A stretch of 56,471 bases of DNA from Oleispira sp. GTDB taxonomy: Bacteria; Pseudomonadota; Gammaproteobacteria; Pseudomonadales; Oceanobacteraceae. This document shows positions 41,150 through 50,417 of this stretch, piece by piece; position 1 is the stretch's first letter, and every line of letters starts with the position of its first letter. The stretch spans positions 3,703 through 60,173 of the forward strand of contig JAESQF010000037.1 in assembly GCA_016765295.1 (NCBI GenBank), written 5' to 3'. Position numbers and translations under genes: made by a program. The notes below the pieces were generated by a model. That model ran no database searches and was not told where the DNA came from. It was given only the letters and a program-made list of their open reading frames with translations.

Positions 41150-42082
41150 CTATCTCTTAGCGGATGGAGATTGCAGAGTTTTAGAGGGTAATTCGCCAAA
41201 TAATATTCGATAAGAGCCAGCAAACCTTCCATAATCCCAGAAACCGAGCTGTGCCGCTACCCCACTCACTGTTAATTCCTCAGGGGCGGCTTGCTGAAGG
41301 AGTTTTCGAGCATGATTCAAGCGGCGTAATCTGAGGTATCTCAACGGTGGCATACCTAAATACTCAACAAAGGCGGTGCGTAGTGTGCGCTCAGAAACAC
41401 CTACGCTCTTAGCCAGAACTGTGACAGATAATGATTTCTCTGGACATTCTTCTATGAGCTGAACAGCAACCTGAATTAACTGACGACGACTAACCATAAG
41501 GCGCTCAGGTTTAGTGGGCGCGCTCTCATAACCCAGTATTTTCTGGGCAGTATCTACAATATGCTCACTAAAATTGGCAATAGACGCGGGCTCAGTCATG
41601 ACCGAGGGTTCAGCTTCAGAGGCCCACATAAATCGATCAACTAAAATTTTCAATCGACTGGCTAGGCCGTAGCCTGGAGAAATCACTCGTGCAGATTCAT
41701 GAAATTTCTTAGGCGCACTACCTGATGGAAATAATTGCTCAGTTGGAATGTGAATACTTTGCCAATTGAATTCACCCAAACTAGCAAAGCAAACTTGCCC
41801 CACAGGAGGAATCAAAAATACGGACTCTGAGTCTAGTTGAATGCCGTTGACCGCCCCCAACACCCCGCTTCTTTGTAGGTAGAAAGTCCAATACCCTTGG
41901 TGGGTGGCTCCTTCAAAGATCAATGGCGATCCTTCATAACCACTCTGAATTTTAATTGAGCCGATATCACAACTGTTAAGGGACCAATATGATTGACTGA
42001 GACTCGTCAGTGTACAACGCCAATCAATATTTTGAATGGCACCAGAGTACTCTTCGAAATCGGAAAAACTAAGGCTATACAT
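41150..42082 (-). CDS. AraC family transcriptional regulator
   Basis: The protein has 310 residues. The C-terminal double HTH covers SVTVLAKSVGVSERTLRTAF, then LGMPPLRYLRLRRLNHARKL and VSGVAAQLGFWDYGRFAGSY. The N-terminal ~190 residues resemble the AraC-binding-like domain found in regulators of ethanolamine or nitrile-type pathways (EutR-like C-terminal pattern), but the ligand is unknown. It is upstream of the SemiSWEET gene. Upstream (42083-42548, 466 bp) there is only a broken solute-binding-protein gene. Confidence 0.85.
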   Translation of the reverse strand: MYSLSFSDFEEYSGAIQNIDWRCTLTSLSQSYWSLNSCDIGSIKIQSGYEGSPLIFEGATHQGYWTFYLQRSGVLGAVNGIQLDSESVFLIPPVGQVCFASLGEFNWQSIHIPTEQLFPSGSAPKKFHESARVISPGYGLASRLKILVDRFMWASEAEPSVMTEPASIANFSEHIVDTAQKILGYESAPTKPERLMVSRRQLIQVAVQLIEECPEKSLSVTVLAKSVGVSERTLRTAFVEYLGMPPLRYLRLRRLNHARKLLQQAAPEELTVSGVAAQLGFWDYGRFAGSYRILFGELPSKTLQSPSAKR

Positions 42083-42241
42083 GAAAAATCTACCGAATAA
42101 TGAAGGCGTACTTTACTAGCAAATTGCTTAGAATTGATAGCTATATTCAATCGATAGTCACTATCCTACACTGACCCCAAATAGCTTTAACCTCAAATAA
42201 CTTATGCTTAATAATGGCAACCAAATGTAGTACAAATACCT

Positions 42242-42498
42242 AAAATAATTATTGCTGCGTTACTTGTGGCACATAAAACTGCATGTGGGGCCGAGAAAGC
42301 ATATCTCTGTGGAATTGCTGAAGGATTTCCTCCCTATCCATTTAAGAATGGAAATGAGGTTACAGGGTTTGACTCTGATGTATTACGTTTAGTTTTAGTA
42401 AAATTAAGTATGAAATAATTTTAAATCAAATGAACTGGGATGATGTAGTCTGGAGATTAGCGAGGCTCCCTTTGGTAGTAAACACCAGCAATAAATAA
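42242..42498 (+). pseudogene. Frameshifted, truncated extracellular solute-binding protein (SBP_bac_3 type)
   Basis: One frame reads AYLCGIAEGFPPYPFKNGNE, then VTGFDSDVLRLVLVKL, and hits a stop at 42416. The next frame continues with KYEIILNQMNWDDVVWRLA and stops at 42496. Together they match the first ~80 residues of periplasmic amino-acid-type binding proteins, so a single-base frameshift near 42400 and loss of the C-terminal two thirds are evident. A hydrophobic leader IIIAALLVAHKTACGAEK precedes it. No convincing start codon is present. Confidence 0.75.
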
Positions 42499-42548
42499 CA
42501 GTTTGGACGACTCTACATACTGGTTAGCGACGGCGCGCATGTAGAGCA

Positions 42549-43070
42549 TTAGCTTGTTTGGTCTTTCGCTTTACAATAACGCCTCCCAAAAATTTCATCT
42601 TTTAACCAATGGGCACGCGCGAAGCCGCCGATATAGCGCCCTTTAATTATCTTTAAGCGATAAAAATCAAAATCGAGTAATTGGAAGTACTCTCGGGTTT
42701 CAGCAAAATGGTTAAAGTAAATTTCACTATCTTGCTGCAATGCTGGATCATCTGCTGCTAACTTTTCCATTTCTCCCAGTAACGTTAAGCGTGCGGTCTG
42801 CTGCACATCAGCATGGAAATCAGCGGATACCAATAGCGACACCTTATTCATCTGAGCTATATGTTTACTGTGCTCCGCTATTCGACTGAGCATCACGATC
42901 GGTTGGCCTTTATGTTCAGCGCTTTCGCCAATAATAAACCTCACCATAGAGCCAAACGGAAAACCCGCTGCTTTATCTTCGCTTTCTGCTGTCGCATAAG
43001 TCGATAATAGACCTAATGTTTTGGAGTTTAACAACGCTCTTACTTCGCTTGCTAGTTCATCTTTTTTCAT
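42549..43070 (-). CDS. HugZ-like / pyridoxamine 5'-phosphate oxidase family protein
   Basis: The protein has 173 residues with the split-barrel flavin/haem-binding fold: LLSTYATAESEDKAAGFPFG, then GQPIVMLSRIAEHSKHIAQM, VQQTARLTLLGEME, and the C-terminal DFDFYRLKIIKGRYIGGFARAHWL motif. The last matches HugZ-type haem-utilisation proteins. It could bind haem or FMN; no haem-transport genes are adjacent. Upstream is a 14-bp tandem repeat (CCTTAATTCGATTT, 43081-43108, with a third degenerate copy). Confidence 0.8.
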   Translation of the reverse strand: MKKDELASEVRALLNSKTLGLLSTYATAESEDKAAGFPFGSMVRFIIGESAEHKGQPIVMLSRIAEHSKHIAQMNKVSLLVSADFHADVQQTARLTLLGEMEKLAADDPALQQDSEIYFNHFAETREYFQLLDFDFYRLKIIKGRYIGGFARAHWLKDEIFGRRYCKAKDQTS

Positions 43071-43140
43071 CGATCTCTACCCTTAATTCGATTTCCTTAA
43101 TTCGATTTCCTTAATTCAACTTTCCTTAGTTAAACCCTGG

Positions 43141-44073
43141 CTAGCCTAATAACAATTTCTCTATTTGCTGCTTACACCAAACCATAGCCGGATCTTGCTC
43201 TGATTTCTGCTGCCAATATAAATGCACTTCGAGTGGCTCAGCTTTAAAAGGTAAGGGCAAAATACAGGTTTTACTATCGCTATGCTCAGCATCACATAAA
43301 GCGCTGGCATAGGTTGTAGGTAAAGTTAATAACCAGTCTGTTTTCTCGACGACCTTAGCCGCGGCATAATAATGCTGACAGCGCATGGCTATCTCACGAT
43401 TTTCGCCTAAACGAGAAAGCGCCATATCTTCCATTCCTGGACCATCAGGCCGGCTGGATACCTGTATGTGCTTCGCCTTTAAATAAGCTGCTAGATTAAA
43501 ATCTTTAGGCGAAATGCGCGTAAGGGGATGGTCCTTGGCGACCATTACCGATAATTCCTCACTGCCTAATAAGGTATGATTTAACTGTTTTGAAACGGGA
43601 ATCAAAACATCCGCAGCAAAGTCGATGGTGCCTCGAACCAAGGCATTTTCGATATCACGGCGTGCCAAGCGCACGCTGCGAATTCGAATATTTGGCGCTA
43701 TGGCCTGAAAATGCGCGGCAATTTCAGGCAAGGCTTTAGCTTCTAATACATCTCGCATGGCAATCACAAAAGTGCGCTCTGCCGTCGCAGGATCAAAGAT
43801 TAGGCCATCAATTAAAGTCGACTCTAAATTCGCTAAACCTTCACGCACGCGCTCAATAATCGCCTTGGCTAATGGTGTAGGCACCATTTTTTTACTGGAA
43901 CGCTCAAACAACGGGTCATCAAAGCGGTCTCTTAGGCGAGATAACGCATGGCTGACCGCAGGCTGAGATAAATTCAGCGCTTCGCTGGCACGAGTCAGAT
44001 TACCTTCACGATAAATCACATCAAAAACAACGAATAAATTCAGATCAACCCGAGAAATATCGACATTTTTCAT
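43141..44073 (-). CDS. LysR family transcriptional regulator
   Basis: The protein has 310 residues. The N-terminal HTH covers VDISRVDLNLFVVFDVIYRE, then GNLTRASEALNLSQPAVSHA and LSRLRDRFDDPLFERSSKKM. The effector domain follows, with FVIAMRDVLEAKALPEIAAH. This N-terminus is typical of the NodD/PcpR-like branch. It is divergent from the SDR-phosphotransferase-phosphatase operon. The 130-bp shared region carries CTAT-N7-ATAG (44134-44148), which fits the LysR T-N11-A pattern. It probably regulates that operon. Confidence 0.9.
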   Translation of the reverse strand: MKNVDISRVDLNLFVVFDVIYREGNLTRASEALNLSQPAVSHALSRLRDRFDDPLFERSSKKMVPTPLAKAIIERVREGLANLESTLIDGLIFDPATAERTFVIAMRDVLEAKALPEIAAHFQAIAPNIRIRSVRLARRDIENALVRGTIDFAADVLIPVSKQLNHTLLGSEELSVMVAKDHPLTRISPKDFNLAAYLKAKHIQVSSRPDGPGMEDMALSRLGENREIAMRCQHYYAAAKVVEKTDWLLTLPTTYASALCDAEHSDSKTCILPLPFKAEPLEVHLYWQQKSEQDPAMVWCKQQIEKLLLG

Positions 44074-44133
44074 ACGCTAGCCTGCTTAAATAGTGTTTTC
44101 ATCATAAATAATAAGAATATAGTCTCATTAAAA

Positions 44134-44148
44134 CTATTCAGTTCATAG
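44134..44148. promoter_or_regulatory. Candidate LysR operator
   Basis: An imperfect dyad CTAT-TCAGTTC-ATAG lies in the divergent promoter region between the LysR gene and the SDR gene. It satisfies the T-N11-A rule. Such short dyads are common in AT-rich DNA, so support is modest. Confidence 0.35.
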
Positions 44149-44203
44149 ATAGTTAAGCAGCTTTTAGTATAGTGGTATTAATTCTATCGATGGAAATCAG
44201 ATC

Positions 44204-45025
44204 ATGAGCAAGGTATTAATTACAGGGGCCGCCAGTGGCCTAGGTCGCGCCCTCGCCTTACGCTTCGCCCGTGAAGGTGATGAAATCTGTATTGCCGATA
44301 TCAATATGGAAGGGGCTAGTGAAACCCTGAATCTCGTTGAAATTGCCGGTGGCCGTGGCTGGATTCATAACATTGATGTAACCAAACCCGATCAATGGGA
44401 AAACTTATTGGCAGAAGTTAAGCAGCGCTGGCAGAGTATTGATGTCGTCATTAACAATGCAGGCGTTGCGACCGGCGACCGAGTTGAGCAAGGTGACTGG
44501 GCTACTTGGGAGTGGGTTATCGACATTAACCTCAAGAGTGTTGCACTAGGTTGTCGTACATTTACCCCCATGATGAAAACTCAAGGCAGTGGTTACTTTA
44601 TTAATACCGCGTCACTTGCAGGTTTAATGACAGCTCCGTTGATGGCTTCTTACAACGTGACTAAAGCCGCAGTCGTTGCTCTAAGCGATACCATGCATCA
44701 CGAACTGAAGCCTTATGGCATTGGCACCACGGTTTTATGCCCAGGCTTCTTTCGTACTAACTTAGATAAAGGCATGCGTACCAGCGACCCACAATTATTG
44801 AAAATGGTCGATCGAGTTTTTGAATCTTCTGAACTGACCGCTGATGATGTCGCTGATATTTGCTATCGTGATATGAAGAAAAATAAGCTAATTTGTAACC
44901 CACATAAAATGGGGCGTCGTGCCTATTTTGTAAAACGCTATATGCCTTGGCTATATTCTCGCATAGTCGCGAAGACCGCCGTGAAAATGAAAAAACATGA
45001 TCCTGCTTTAGCCAGTAGTAAGTAA
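44204..45025 (+). CDS. SDR family oxidoreductase
   Basis: The protein has 273 residues. The cofactor motif TGAASGLG lies at 7-14, an Asp follows the second strand (CIADINMEG), which favours NAD(H), NNAG is near residue 86, and the catalytic Ser is in INTASLAG with YNVTK. A C-terminal basic extension (HKMGRRAYFVKRYMPWLYSR) could associate with membranes. First gene of an operon with a phosphotransferase and a histidine phosphatase. The substrate is unknown; lipid or alcohol metabolism is plausible. Confidence 0.9.
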   Translation: MSKVLITGAASGLGRALALRFAREGDEICIADINMEGASETLNLVEIAGGRGWIHNIDVTKPDQWENLLAEVKQRWQSIDVVINNAGVATGDRVEQGDWATWEWVIDINLKSVALGCRTFTPMMKTQGSGYFINTASLAGLMTAPLMASYNVTKAAVVALSDTMHHELKPYGIGTTVLCPGFFRTNLDKGMRTSDPQLLKMVDRVFESSELTADDVADICYRDMKKNKLICNPHKMGRRAYFVKRYMPWLYSRIVAKTAVKMKKHDPALASSK

Positions 45026-45060
45026 TCATAAAATACATAAAAATCATCTAGGGTATTTTG

Positions 45061-46149
45061 ATGTCTGAACAATTTATCGACCAAGCAAAAGCATTACGCA
45101 GTAGCGATGCGTTTGATATGCAAGCCGTTCACGATTGGCTGACGAAGCAAGGTATAGAGCTAGGTGATCAACTGCCTGAGGTAAAGCAGTTCTCCGGCGG
45201 CGCTTCTAACCTGACCTATCATTTAAAATACCCTGATTCAGTAAAGGGTGGCGATTTAATTTTACGTCGCCCACCTGCGGGTCATAAAGCCGCTTCTGCC
45301 CATGATATGAAGCGTGAGTTTAATGTCATGCAAGGCTTAAAACCGGTTTATCCTTTCGTGCCCGACATGATCGCTTTTTGTGATGATCAAAGCATTATTG
45401 ATTGTGATTTTTATGTGATGGAAAGATTGCACGGTATTATTCCACGCAATAATTTTCCCCGCGGAATGAAGTTGTCGCCGGCAGAGAATCGTAACTTCAG
45501 TTTTTCCGTGCTAGACAAGTTAATCGATTTGCACAAAGTCGACTACAAGGCTGCTGGCTTAGATAACTTAGGCAAAGGCCATGGTTATGTAAAACGCCAA
45601 GTTGATGGCTGGAGTGGTCGCTATAAAAAAGCAAAAACCTGGAACGTACCCAGCTTCGACAAGACAATGGATTGGCTTAGCCGCAACCAACCCGATGATG
45701 TTACAACCTGTATTATTCATAACGATTATCGTATGGATAATGTCGTGCTCGACCCAAAAGATCCACAAAAAATCATTGGGGTGCTCGATTGGGAAATGGC
45801 AACCTTAGGTGATCCATTAATGGATCTGGGTAATAGCATGGCTTATTGGGTACAAGCGGATGATGATTGGTTCTTACGTCAAATTCGCCGTCAGCCTACT
45901 CATCTAGAAGGTATGCTAAAACGTGATGAAGTTGTTGATTATTATTGCGACAAGATGGGCTTTGATAAATCAAACTGGGCATTTTATGAAGTCTTCGGTT
46001 TATTCCGCCTTGGCGTTATCGTGCAGCAAATTTATTACCGCTATCACCATAAGCAAACCGACAACCCAAGCTTTAAACACTTTTGGTTGATCGTTAATTA
46101 TATTAACTGGCGCTGTAAAAAAATCATCAAACAAAGTCAGCTGAAGTAA
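45061..46149 (+). CDS. Phosphotransferase family protein (ACAD10/11 N-terminal-like)
   Basis: The protein has 362 residues and an aminoglycoside-phosphotransferase/kinase fold. It has the glycine-rich FSGGASNLTYHLKYP, the catalytic loop CIIHNDYRMDNVVLDP, and the metal motif VLDWEMATLGDPLMDLGNSM. This subgroup matches the kinase domain fused to acyl-CoA dehydrogenases (ACAD10/11), which phosphorylates 4-hydroxyacyl-CoAs. Its SDR and phosphatase neighbours suggest hydroxy-fatty-acid or similar catabolism. The ATG at 45061 follows AGGG; the in-frame TTG just before is not needed. Confidence 0.88.
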   Translation: MSEQFIDQAKALRSSDAFDMQAVHDWLTKQGIELGDQLPEVKQFSGGASNLTYHLKYPDSVKGGDLILRRPPAGHKAASAHDMKREFNVMQGLKPVYPFVPDMIAFCDDQSIIDCDFYVMERLHGIIPRNNFPRGMKLSPAENRNFSFSVLDKLIDLHKVDYKAAGLDNLGKGHGYVKRQVDGWSGRYKKAKTWNVPSFDKTMDWLSRNQPDDVTTCIIHNDYRMDNVVLDPKDPQKIIGVLDWEMATLGDPLMDLGNSMAYWVQADDDWFLRQIRRQPTHLEGMLKRDEVVDYYCDKMGFDKSNWAFYEVFGLFRLGVIVQQIYYRYHHKQTDNPSFKHFWLIVNYINWRCKKIIKQSQLK

Positions 46150-46168
46150 ATAGGATAGAGAAACAAAA

Positions 46169-46906
46169 ATGGCTAGCATCTATCTGGTACGTCACGGTCA
46201 AGCAGGCTTTAATAAACTCGATTACGATCAGCTGTCTGACTTAGGCCACCAGCAAGCTGAATATGTGGGTAAGTCCCTCGATGCTCGTTCAATCGAGGCA
46301 GGCTTAGTTATTCATGGTGCAATGAAACGCCATCGCGAAACAATGCAAGGTGCACAAAAAAAATGGCATTCATATGGCACCGTCATTGAACAGCCGGGGT
46401 TTAACGAGTTTGATAGTGATGATGTCATAGCAGCTGCACACCCGCAGTTTTCTAGTAAGACTTTAGAGAAAATAGGTTTCTCAAAAACTGGGGTCGTGCA
46501 AAAAATTACGTTAGGTGCCTACTTAGCAACACAGAAAAACCCACAAAAAGCATTCCAAATTTTATTTGCTAGTGCGATCGAACGCTGGAGCGGTGGCCAA
46601 TACGATGAGGAGTATATTGAATCTTGGACTCAGTTTACTAAGCGTTGTCGTGATGCATTAATGGCCACGATAGAACAAGCGGCAGGAAAGGATGTTGTCG
46701 TATTTACTTCGGGTGGGCCTATTACGGCCATAGCTCAATATTGCTTAGGTCTGGATAATGAGCACGCGTTTAAACTGAACTGGTCGTTAGTTAACGGTGG
46801 CATAACTCAATTACTATACAACCAGCAAGGCAAAGTTAGCCTGGCCAGTTGTAATGAGCAAGAGCACTTAATTCGCGCAGGTAAAACATCATTAACCTAT
46901 CGTTAA
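46169..46906 (+). CDS. Histidine phosphatase family protein
   Basis: The protein has 245 residues. The RHG motif opens the protein (SIYLVRHGQAGFNKLDYDQL), and the second catalytic histidine region appears to be modified: KDVVVFTSGGPITAIAQYCL has SGG where the family usually has a His (THGG or SHGG). The first histidine and the arginine of MKRHRETMQGA are present. It is the third gene of the SDR-phosphotransferase operon, 19 bp after the kinase gene. Activity may be reduced or altered. The substrate is unknown. Confidence 0.85.
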   Translation: MASIYLVRHGQAGFNKLDYDQLSDLGHQQAEYVGKSLDARSIEAGLVIHGAMKRHRETMQGAQKKWHSYGTVIEQPGFNEFDSDDVIAAAHPQFSSKTLEKIGFSKTGVVQKITLGAYLATQKNPQKAFQILFASAIERWSGGQYDEEYIESWTQFTKRCRDALMATIEQAAGKDVVVFTSGGPITAIAQYCLGLDNEHAFKLNWSLVNGGITQLLYNQQGKVSLASCNEQEHLIRAGKTSLTYR

Positions 46907-46958
46907 CATCTGGCTAATAGGGTTAAATGCATACCTGCTAAATACTTAATTAAATATT

Positions 46959-47435
46959 TTACTGAACAGTTGTAGTATCAGTGCTTTCTGCAGTTTCTGT
47001 TGTTGCAGCAGTTTCTGTTACTGGCGCTTCTACTGCTAAAGCCTCTATTCCTGCAACGTCTGTTGTTGTAGCTTCTGTTGTTGCAGCCGCTTCATCAGTC
47101 ATTTCAGTATTGTCGCTAGCAGAAATTGCCATTTCATCACTGGCAGCTTCATTAGCAGCGGCTTCACATGCCCAGCCCCAAGTTTCTTGCTTATCAATGA
47201 ATGCTGCTGCTTTTTCTTCACAGAAGCCAGCCAAATTATTCGCACTCCAAGGTGTCGTCATGCCGTCTTCTTTGCTATAACGCACTTCACAAGGAGTCTC
47301 TTCGCCGGTGGTATAAACAACTTCAATAACCCGAGTTTGATTGCCGTGAGAGCAAACTGTTTTCTGGTTTTCGATTGCCTGAACAGACGTTGCTGAAATA
47401 GCACTGAAAAGTGTTACTAATAGAAATTTATTCAT
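46959..47435 (-). CDS. Exported protein with a Thr/Ala/Glu-rich low-complexity tail
   Basis: The protein has 158 residues. A signal peptide (cleavage near VQA/IEN) is followed by a short domain with three to four cysteines (KTVCSHGNQTRVIEVVY, TPCEVRYSKEDG, GFCEEKAAAFI, WACEAAA). The rest, from about residue 95, is a degenerate Thr/Glu/Ala-rich tail (AAATTEATTTDVAG and similar) that is probably disordered. No family is recognised. It is a single gene, convergent with the phosphatase gene. Confidence 0.6.
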   Translation of the reverse strand: MNKFLLVTLFSAISATSVQAIENQKTVCSHGNQTRVIEVVYTTGEETPCEVRYSKEDGMTTPWSANNLAGFCEEKAAAFIDKQETWGWACEAAANEAASDEMAISASDNTEMTDEAAATTEATTTDVAGIEALAVEAPVTETAATTETAESTDTTTVQ

Positions 47436-47567
47436 GTGACATCCATAGTTCGTTTTAAATTATTATGAGTTAAGCCAAAGGCTAACCTACTTAATAATAT
47501 AGCCAATATTTAGTCAATCGATTAGAGAGTTTTTTTAAAATAACGCCTAAATAAGCAGATAAGAACA

Positions 47568-48578
47568 CTAGCGAGTCAAAGCTTTCGCTCGCAACTGCTC
47601 TTCAGAGGCGAAGTTCTGTTGATATAATGCCTCTAAGCCAATGCTGTAATCTGCTTCCGCTAATTCAGCCTCTAATAATTGTTGTTTCTGTAGGATAAAG
47701 TCATTAATTCTTTGCTGCCATCGCTCGCGCTTTTCATCCAACTGCTGCAATCGATTAGCCGCAGCTTCACCTACTTGCTGTGCACGTAAGTTATATTTCT
47801 GTTCTGACGTCAAACCCTCAACATCATCAATGTCCAATAGGTGCTTCTGCTGTGCATTACGTTTTATACTCACCGTAACTTCAATAGGAAGCTGAGCATT
47901 TAAGTTAATTAAGCTTTGCTGTTTTGCTTGTGCCGACATATCACTGGCTAAAATAGCAGATTTTTCCAGCGTATGATTATCAAGCTGGCGATCAAAAGAA
48001 AACAATATCTGAGCTATCGACGCTGAAAATATTTGATCCTGTAATGCAATCAAAGATAATTGGCGCTGTTGTAAAATCTGAAGATGTTGGTTTTTATCCA
48101 GAGAGTGGGTATTGGCAGAGTACTGTTGATCTAGATCCACTAGGGCTGTTTTATATGAAATATAGTTTTGCCAAATAGCCAGCGCTTGCTGTAATGCTAA
48201 CGCGCTTAATTGAGAGGAAAAATCGAGTTCCACTCTTCGGCTGATCTGGGCAATAGTTTCTTCACCCGCAGCGGATAAATAATAATCGAATAAATCTTTT
48301 AATCTCGCAGTAATGACTAGGTTATCTTGATGAACCGTTAAAGTAACCCCATGGGATGTTCCCTGCAAAGAAGAAGGAAGAGTATCTTTAGAGGGAGCCT
48401 CTGAGATTGTATCGAAAATCTTATCGGCTATGAAATCTGCGTTTGTCACGGCCTCAATGTTATCCGCAGCAAGCATTACATTTAACTCAGGCTGATGATT
48501 AATATAAGCCAACACTGCAAGCAGTGTGGCTCCTATTAAGACAACTCGTATTCTCATTGAAGTGGATAGTATTATCAT
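47568..48578 (-). CDS. lifO: Lipase-specific foldase (Lif)
   Basis: Lif is a membrane-anchored periplasmic steric chaperone that folds the secreted lipase. The protein has about 336 residues. An N-terminal membrane anchor (IRVVLIGATLLAVLAYI) is followed by a variable linker and the Lif signature RLKDLFDYYLSAAGE, matching Rx1x2FDY(F/C)LSAxGE, then long helices rich in Gln. The start is uncertain; the ATG encoding MRIRVVL, seven codons in, is a good alternative. It is immediately downstream of its lipase on the same strand, across a 12-bp gap. Confidence 0.93.
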   Translation of the reverse strand: MIILSTSMRIRVVLIGATLLAVLAYINHQPELNVMLAADNIEAVTNADFIADKIFDTISEAPSKDTLPSSLQGTSHGVTLTVHQDNLVITARLKDLFDYYLSAAGEETIAQISRRVELDFSSQLSALALQQALAIWQNYISYKTALVDLDQQYSANTHSLDKNQHLQILQQRQLSLIALQDQIFSASIAQILFSFDRQLDNHTLEKSAILASDMSAQAKQQSLINLNAQLPIEVTVSIKRNAQQKHLLDIDDVEGLTSEQKYNLRAQQVGEAAANRLQQLDEKRERWQQRINDFILQKQQLLEAELAEADYSIGLEALYQQNFASEEQLRAKALTR

Positions 48579-48590
48579 TGAAATTGAGTT

Positions 48591-49565
48591 TTATAAACCT
48601 GCTGTTTTAAGACGATTAGCATGAGTGCGATACACCGATAATGGATCGGTATCGAACAAAGTATGCAGCCCTAGAACTTGGTTAATTAGATCACCGTGAT
48701 TCATTTTATAATCATCACGAATGACTTTACCAAAGTGGCTAGAGCAACTACCGGTAATACCATCATTACTTTCACCCGCAAACAACAGTCCAGTCGTTGC
48801 GAACAAATAATCCAATGGATCTAATGCGTTGGTAAAAGCAGCACCGCCAGCCCATGAATAAAGATTGATGTTATGGCCGTTAATCACTACAGATGATGGA
48901 CCGTCACCACACTGGGTCGTCGGCAAGCCCGCAGGATAGGTTACATTAAAGCTGGCGGCGCCAGCCGTAGTAAATTCTTTGGTCAAGGCACGAGCGTCGC
49001 TTTTACCTACACCGTCTCTTGAGAGTCCATCAATTAAAGATCCCGCTGCGTTAATAATAAACTCGTAAGTACTACCTAATGGTGAATCTTCAGGGAATAT
49101 ATTATTCAACGCATCTGCAATGGGCGCGCCCTTATTGGGAGAACCCATGGTCGTAAGCGATGCGACTAGATCTGGACGCACACTCATAACATAGCGTGAT
49201 GTTAAACCACCTTGACTATGAGCAACCAGATTGAATTTTTGAATACTTGGATCGACCGCACGAATGTTATCAAGCTCTTCTATCAACTGCTCACCGCGCG
49301 CAACAGAGCCATTAAAGGCATTAATGTGCGCGGTATAGACTTGTGCGCCTTCTGATTCTAATTTCTCAGAAATCTTATACCAGTAATCAACCCCCGCTAT
49401 CGAATCGAAAGCCAGAATACCTTGTACTAGCATAATCGGATGCTGAGTATCGGTATATCCTGACGGTGCGGGTTTAGCAGAAGACATACTGTGGCTGGTA
49501 AGTGAATATAAAGAGGAGCACGCGAGTAACGCGCTCACCGCTAGAGTTGAAATTGGTTTAATCAT
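48591..49565 (-). CDS. Secreted triacylglycerol lipase (subfamily I.1/I.2)
   Basis: The protein has 324 residues with a signal peptide. The nucleophile elbow is LVAHSQGGLTSRYV, the oxyanion-hole strand is PIMLVQGILAFD, and the aspartate and histidine regions are AGESNDGITGSC (which also holds a disulphide cysteine) and KMNHGDLINQVLG. Calcium-binding DP near the C-terminus fits the family. The second cysteine is TTQCGDG. It depends on the adjacent Lif foldase and is presumably exported by type II secretion. It hydrolyses long- or medium-chain triacylglycerols. Confidence 0.93.
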   Translation of the reverse strand: MIKPISTLAVSALLACSSLYSLTSHSMSSAKPAPSGYTDTQHPIMLVQGILAFDSIAGVDYWYKISEKLESEGAQVYTAHINAFNGSVARGEQLIEELDNIRAVDPSIQKFNLVAHSQGGLTSRYVMSVRPDLVASLTTMGSPNKGAPIADALNNIFPEDSPLGSTYEFIINAAGSLIDGLSRDGVGKSDARALTKEFTTAGAASFNVTYPAGLPTTQCGDGPSSVVINGHNINLYSWAGGAAFTNALDPLDYLFATTGLLFAGESNDGITGSCSSHFGKVIRDDYKMNHGDLINQVLGLHTLFDTDPLSVYRTHANRLKTAGL

Positions 49566-49708
49566 GTTTGACCTTCATTATTATTGTTATTGAGTACAAA
49601 ATAATAGTGAAAGTTAAACACTGCTCCTATGCCAGTTCAGGCCATTAACCGAGAATGGTACGGAAGTACAATTAATAAATGTTTGATCAGTTTTTAATAA
49701 TGTCTTTG

Positions 49709-50275
49709 TTATTCCATAAAACCTTCGGCAATGTGTTTATCTTTTAGTTTTACATAATTGGCTGCACTATAAGGAAAAAACCTAAGCTCTTTTTCAGTCA
49801 ACGGCCGCGCTTTTTTCGCAGGACTACCCACATACATATAACCACTTTCTAAGACTTTACCTGGAGGCACCAAAGCACCCGCCGCGACAATCACTTTATC
49901 TTCTATCACCACCCCATCCATCACCATCGCTTTCATGCCGATAAGAACCTGATTACCGATCGTGCAGCCACGTAACAACGCCTGATGACCAATGGTAACG
50001 TCATCGCCAATAATCAGCGGGTAACCACCGGGGTTAAAATCACTGGCATGGGTAATGTGTAATACAGAGCCATCTTGTACGCTGGTACGCTCGCCAATAC
50101 GAATATGATGCATATCCCCGCGAATAACCGTTAACGGCCATACTGAGCTATCTTGGCCTATCTCGACATCGCCAATCACTACCGCGCTAGCATCGACAAA
50201 AACCTTACTGCCTAACTTAGGGGCCATACCTTCATAACTGCGAACTGAATGGTTACGAATTGAATGCTTTGACAT
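49709..50275 (-). CDS. Gamma-class carbonic anhydrase-like protein (YrdA family)
   Basis: The protein has 188 residues from the ATG at 50275; the longer frame uses a TTG and adds six residues. It is a left-handed beta-helix of hexapeptide repeats (VFVDASAVVIGDVEIGQDSS, VWPLTVIRGDMHHIRIGERT). The metal-site histidines lie in SVLHITHASD and TIGHQALLRGC. It ends in a C-terminal helix. It belongs to the YrdA/PaaY group, whose members bind zinc. It is divergent from prlC, a conserved neighbourhood in pseudomonads. Confidence 0.9.
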   Translation of the reverse strand: MSKHSIRNHSVRSYEGMAPKLGSKVFVDASAVVIGDVEIGQDSSVWPLTVIRGDMHHIRIGERTSVQDGSVLHITHASDFNPGGYPLIIGDDVTIGHQALLRGCTIGNQVLIGMKAMVMDGVVIEDKVIVAAGALVPPGKVLESGYMYVGSPAKKARPLTEKELRFFPYSAANYVKLKDKHIAEGFME

Positions 50276-50417
50276 AGTGAATTCTCTTTTCAAACGGACT
50301 TCGTATTACTTTAATAGAATATATCTTGAAATATCGGTTTTTGCCTTCATCTAACTATAATAATTGTACTATTTATCACCTGGCCATAACGCAGCCATTA
50401 CTGAGCACCTATTGATT

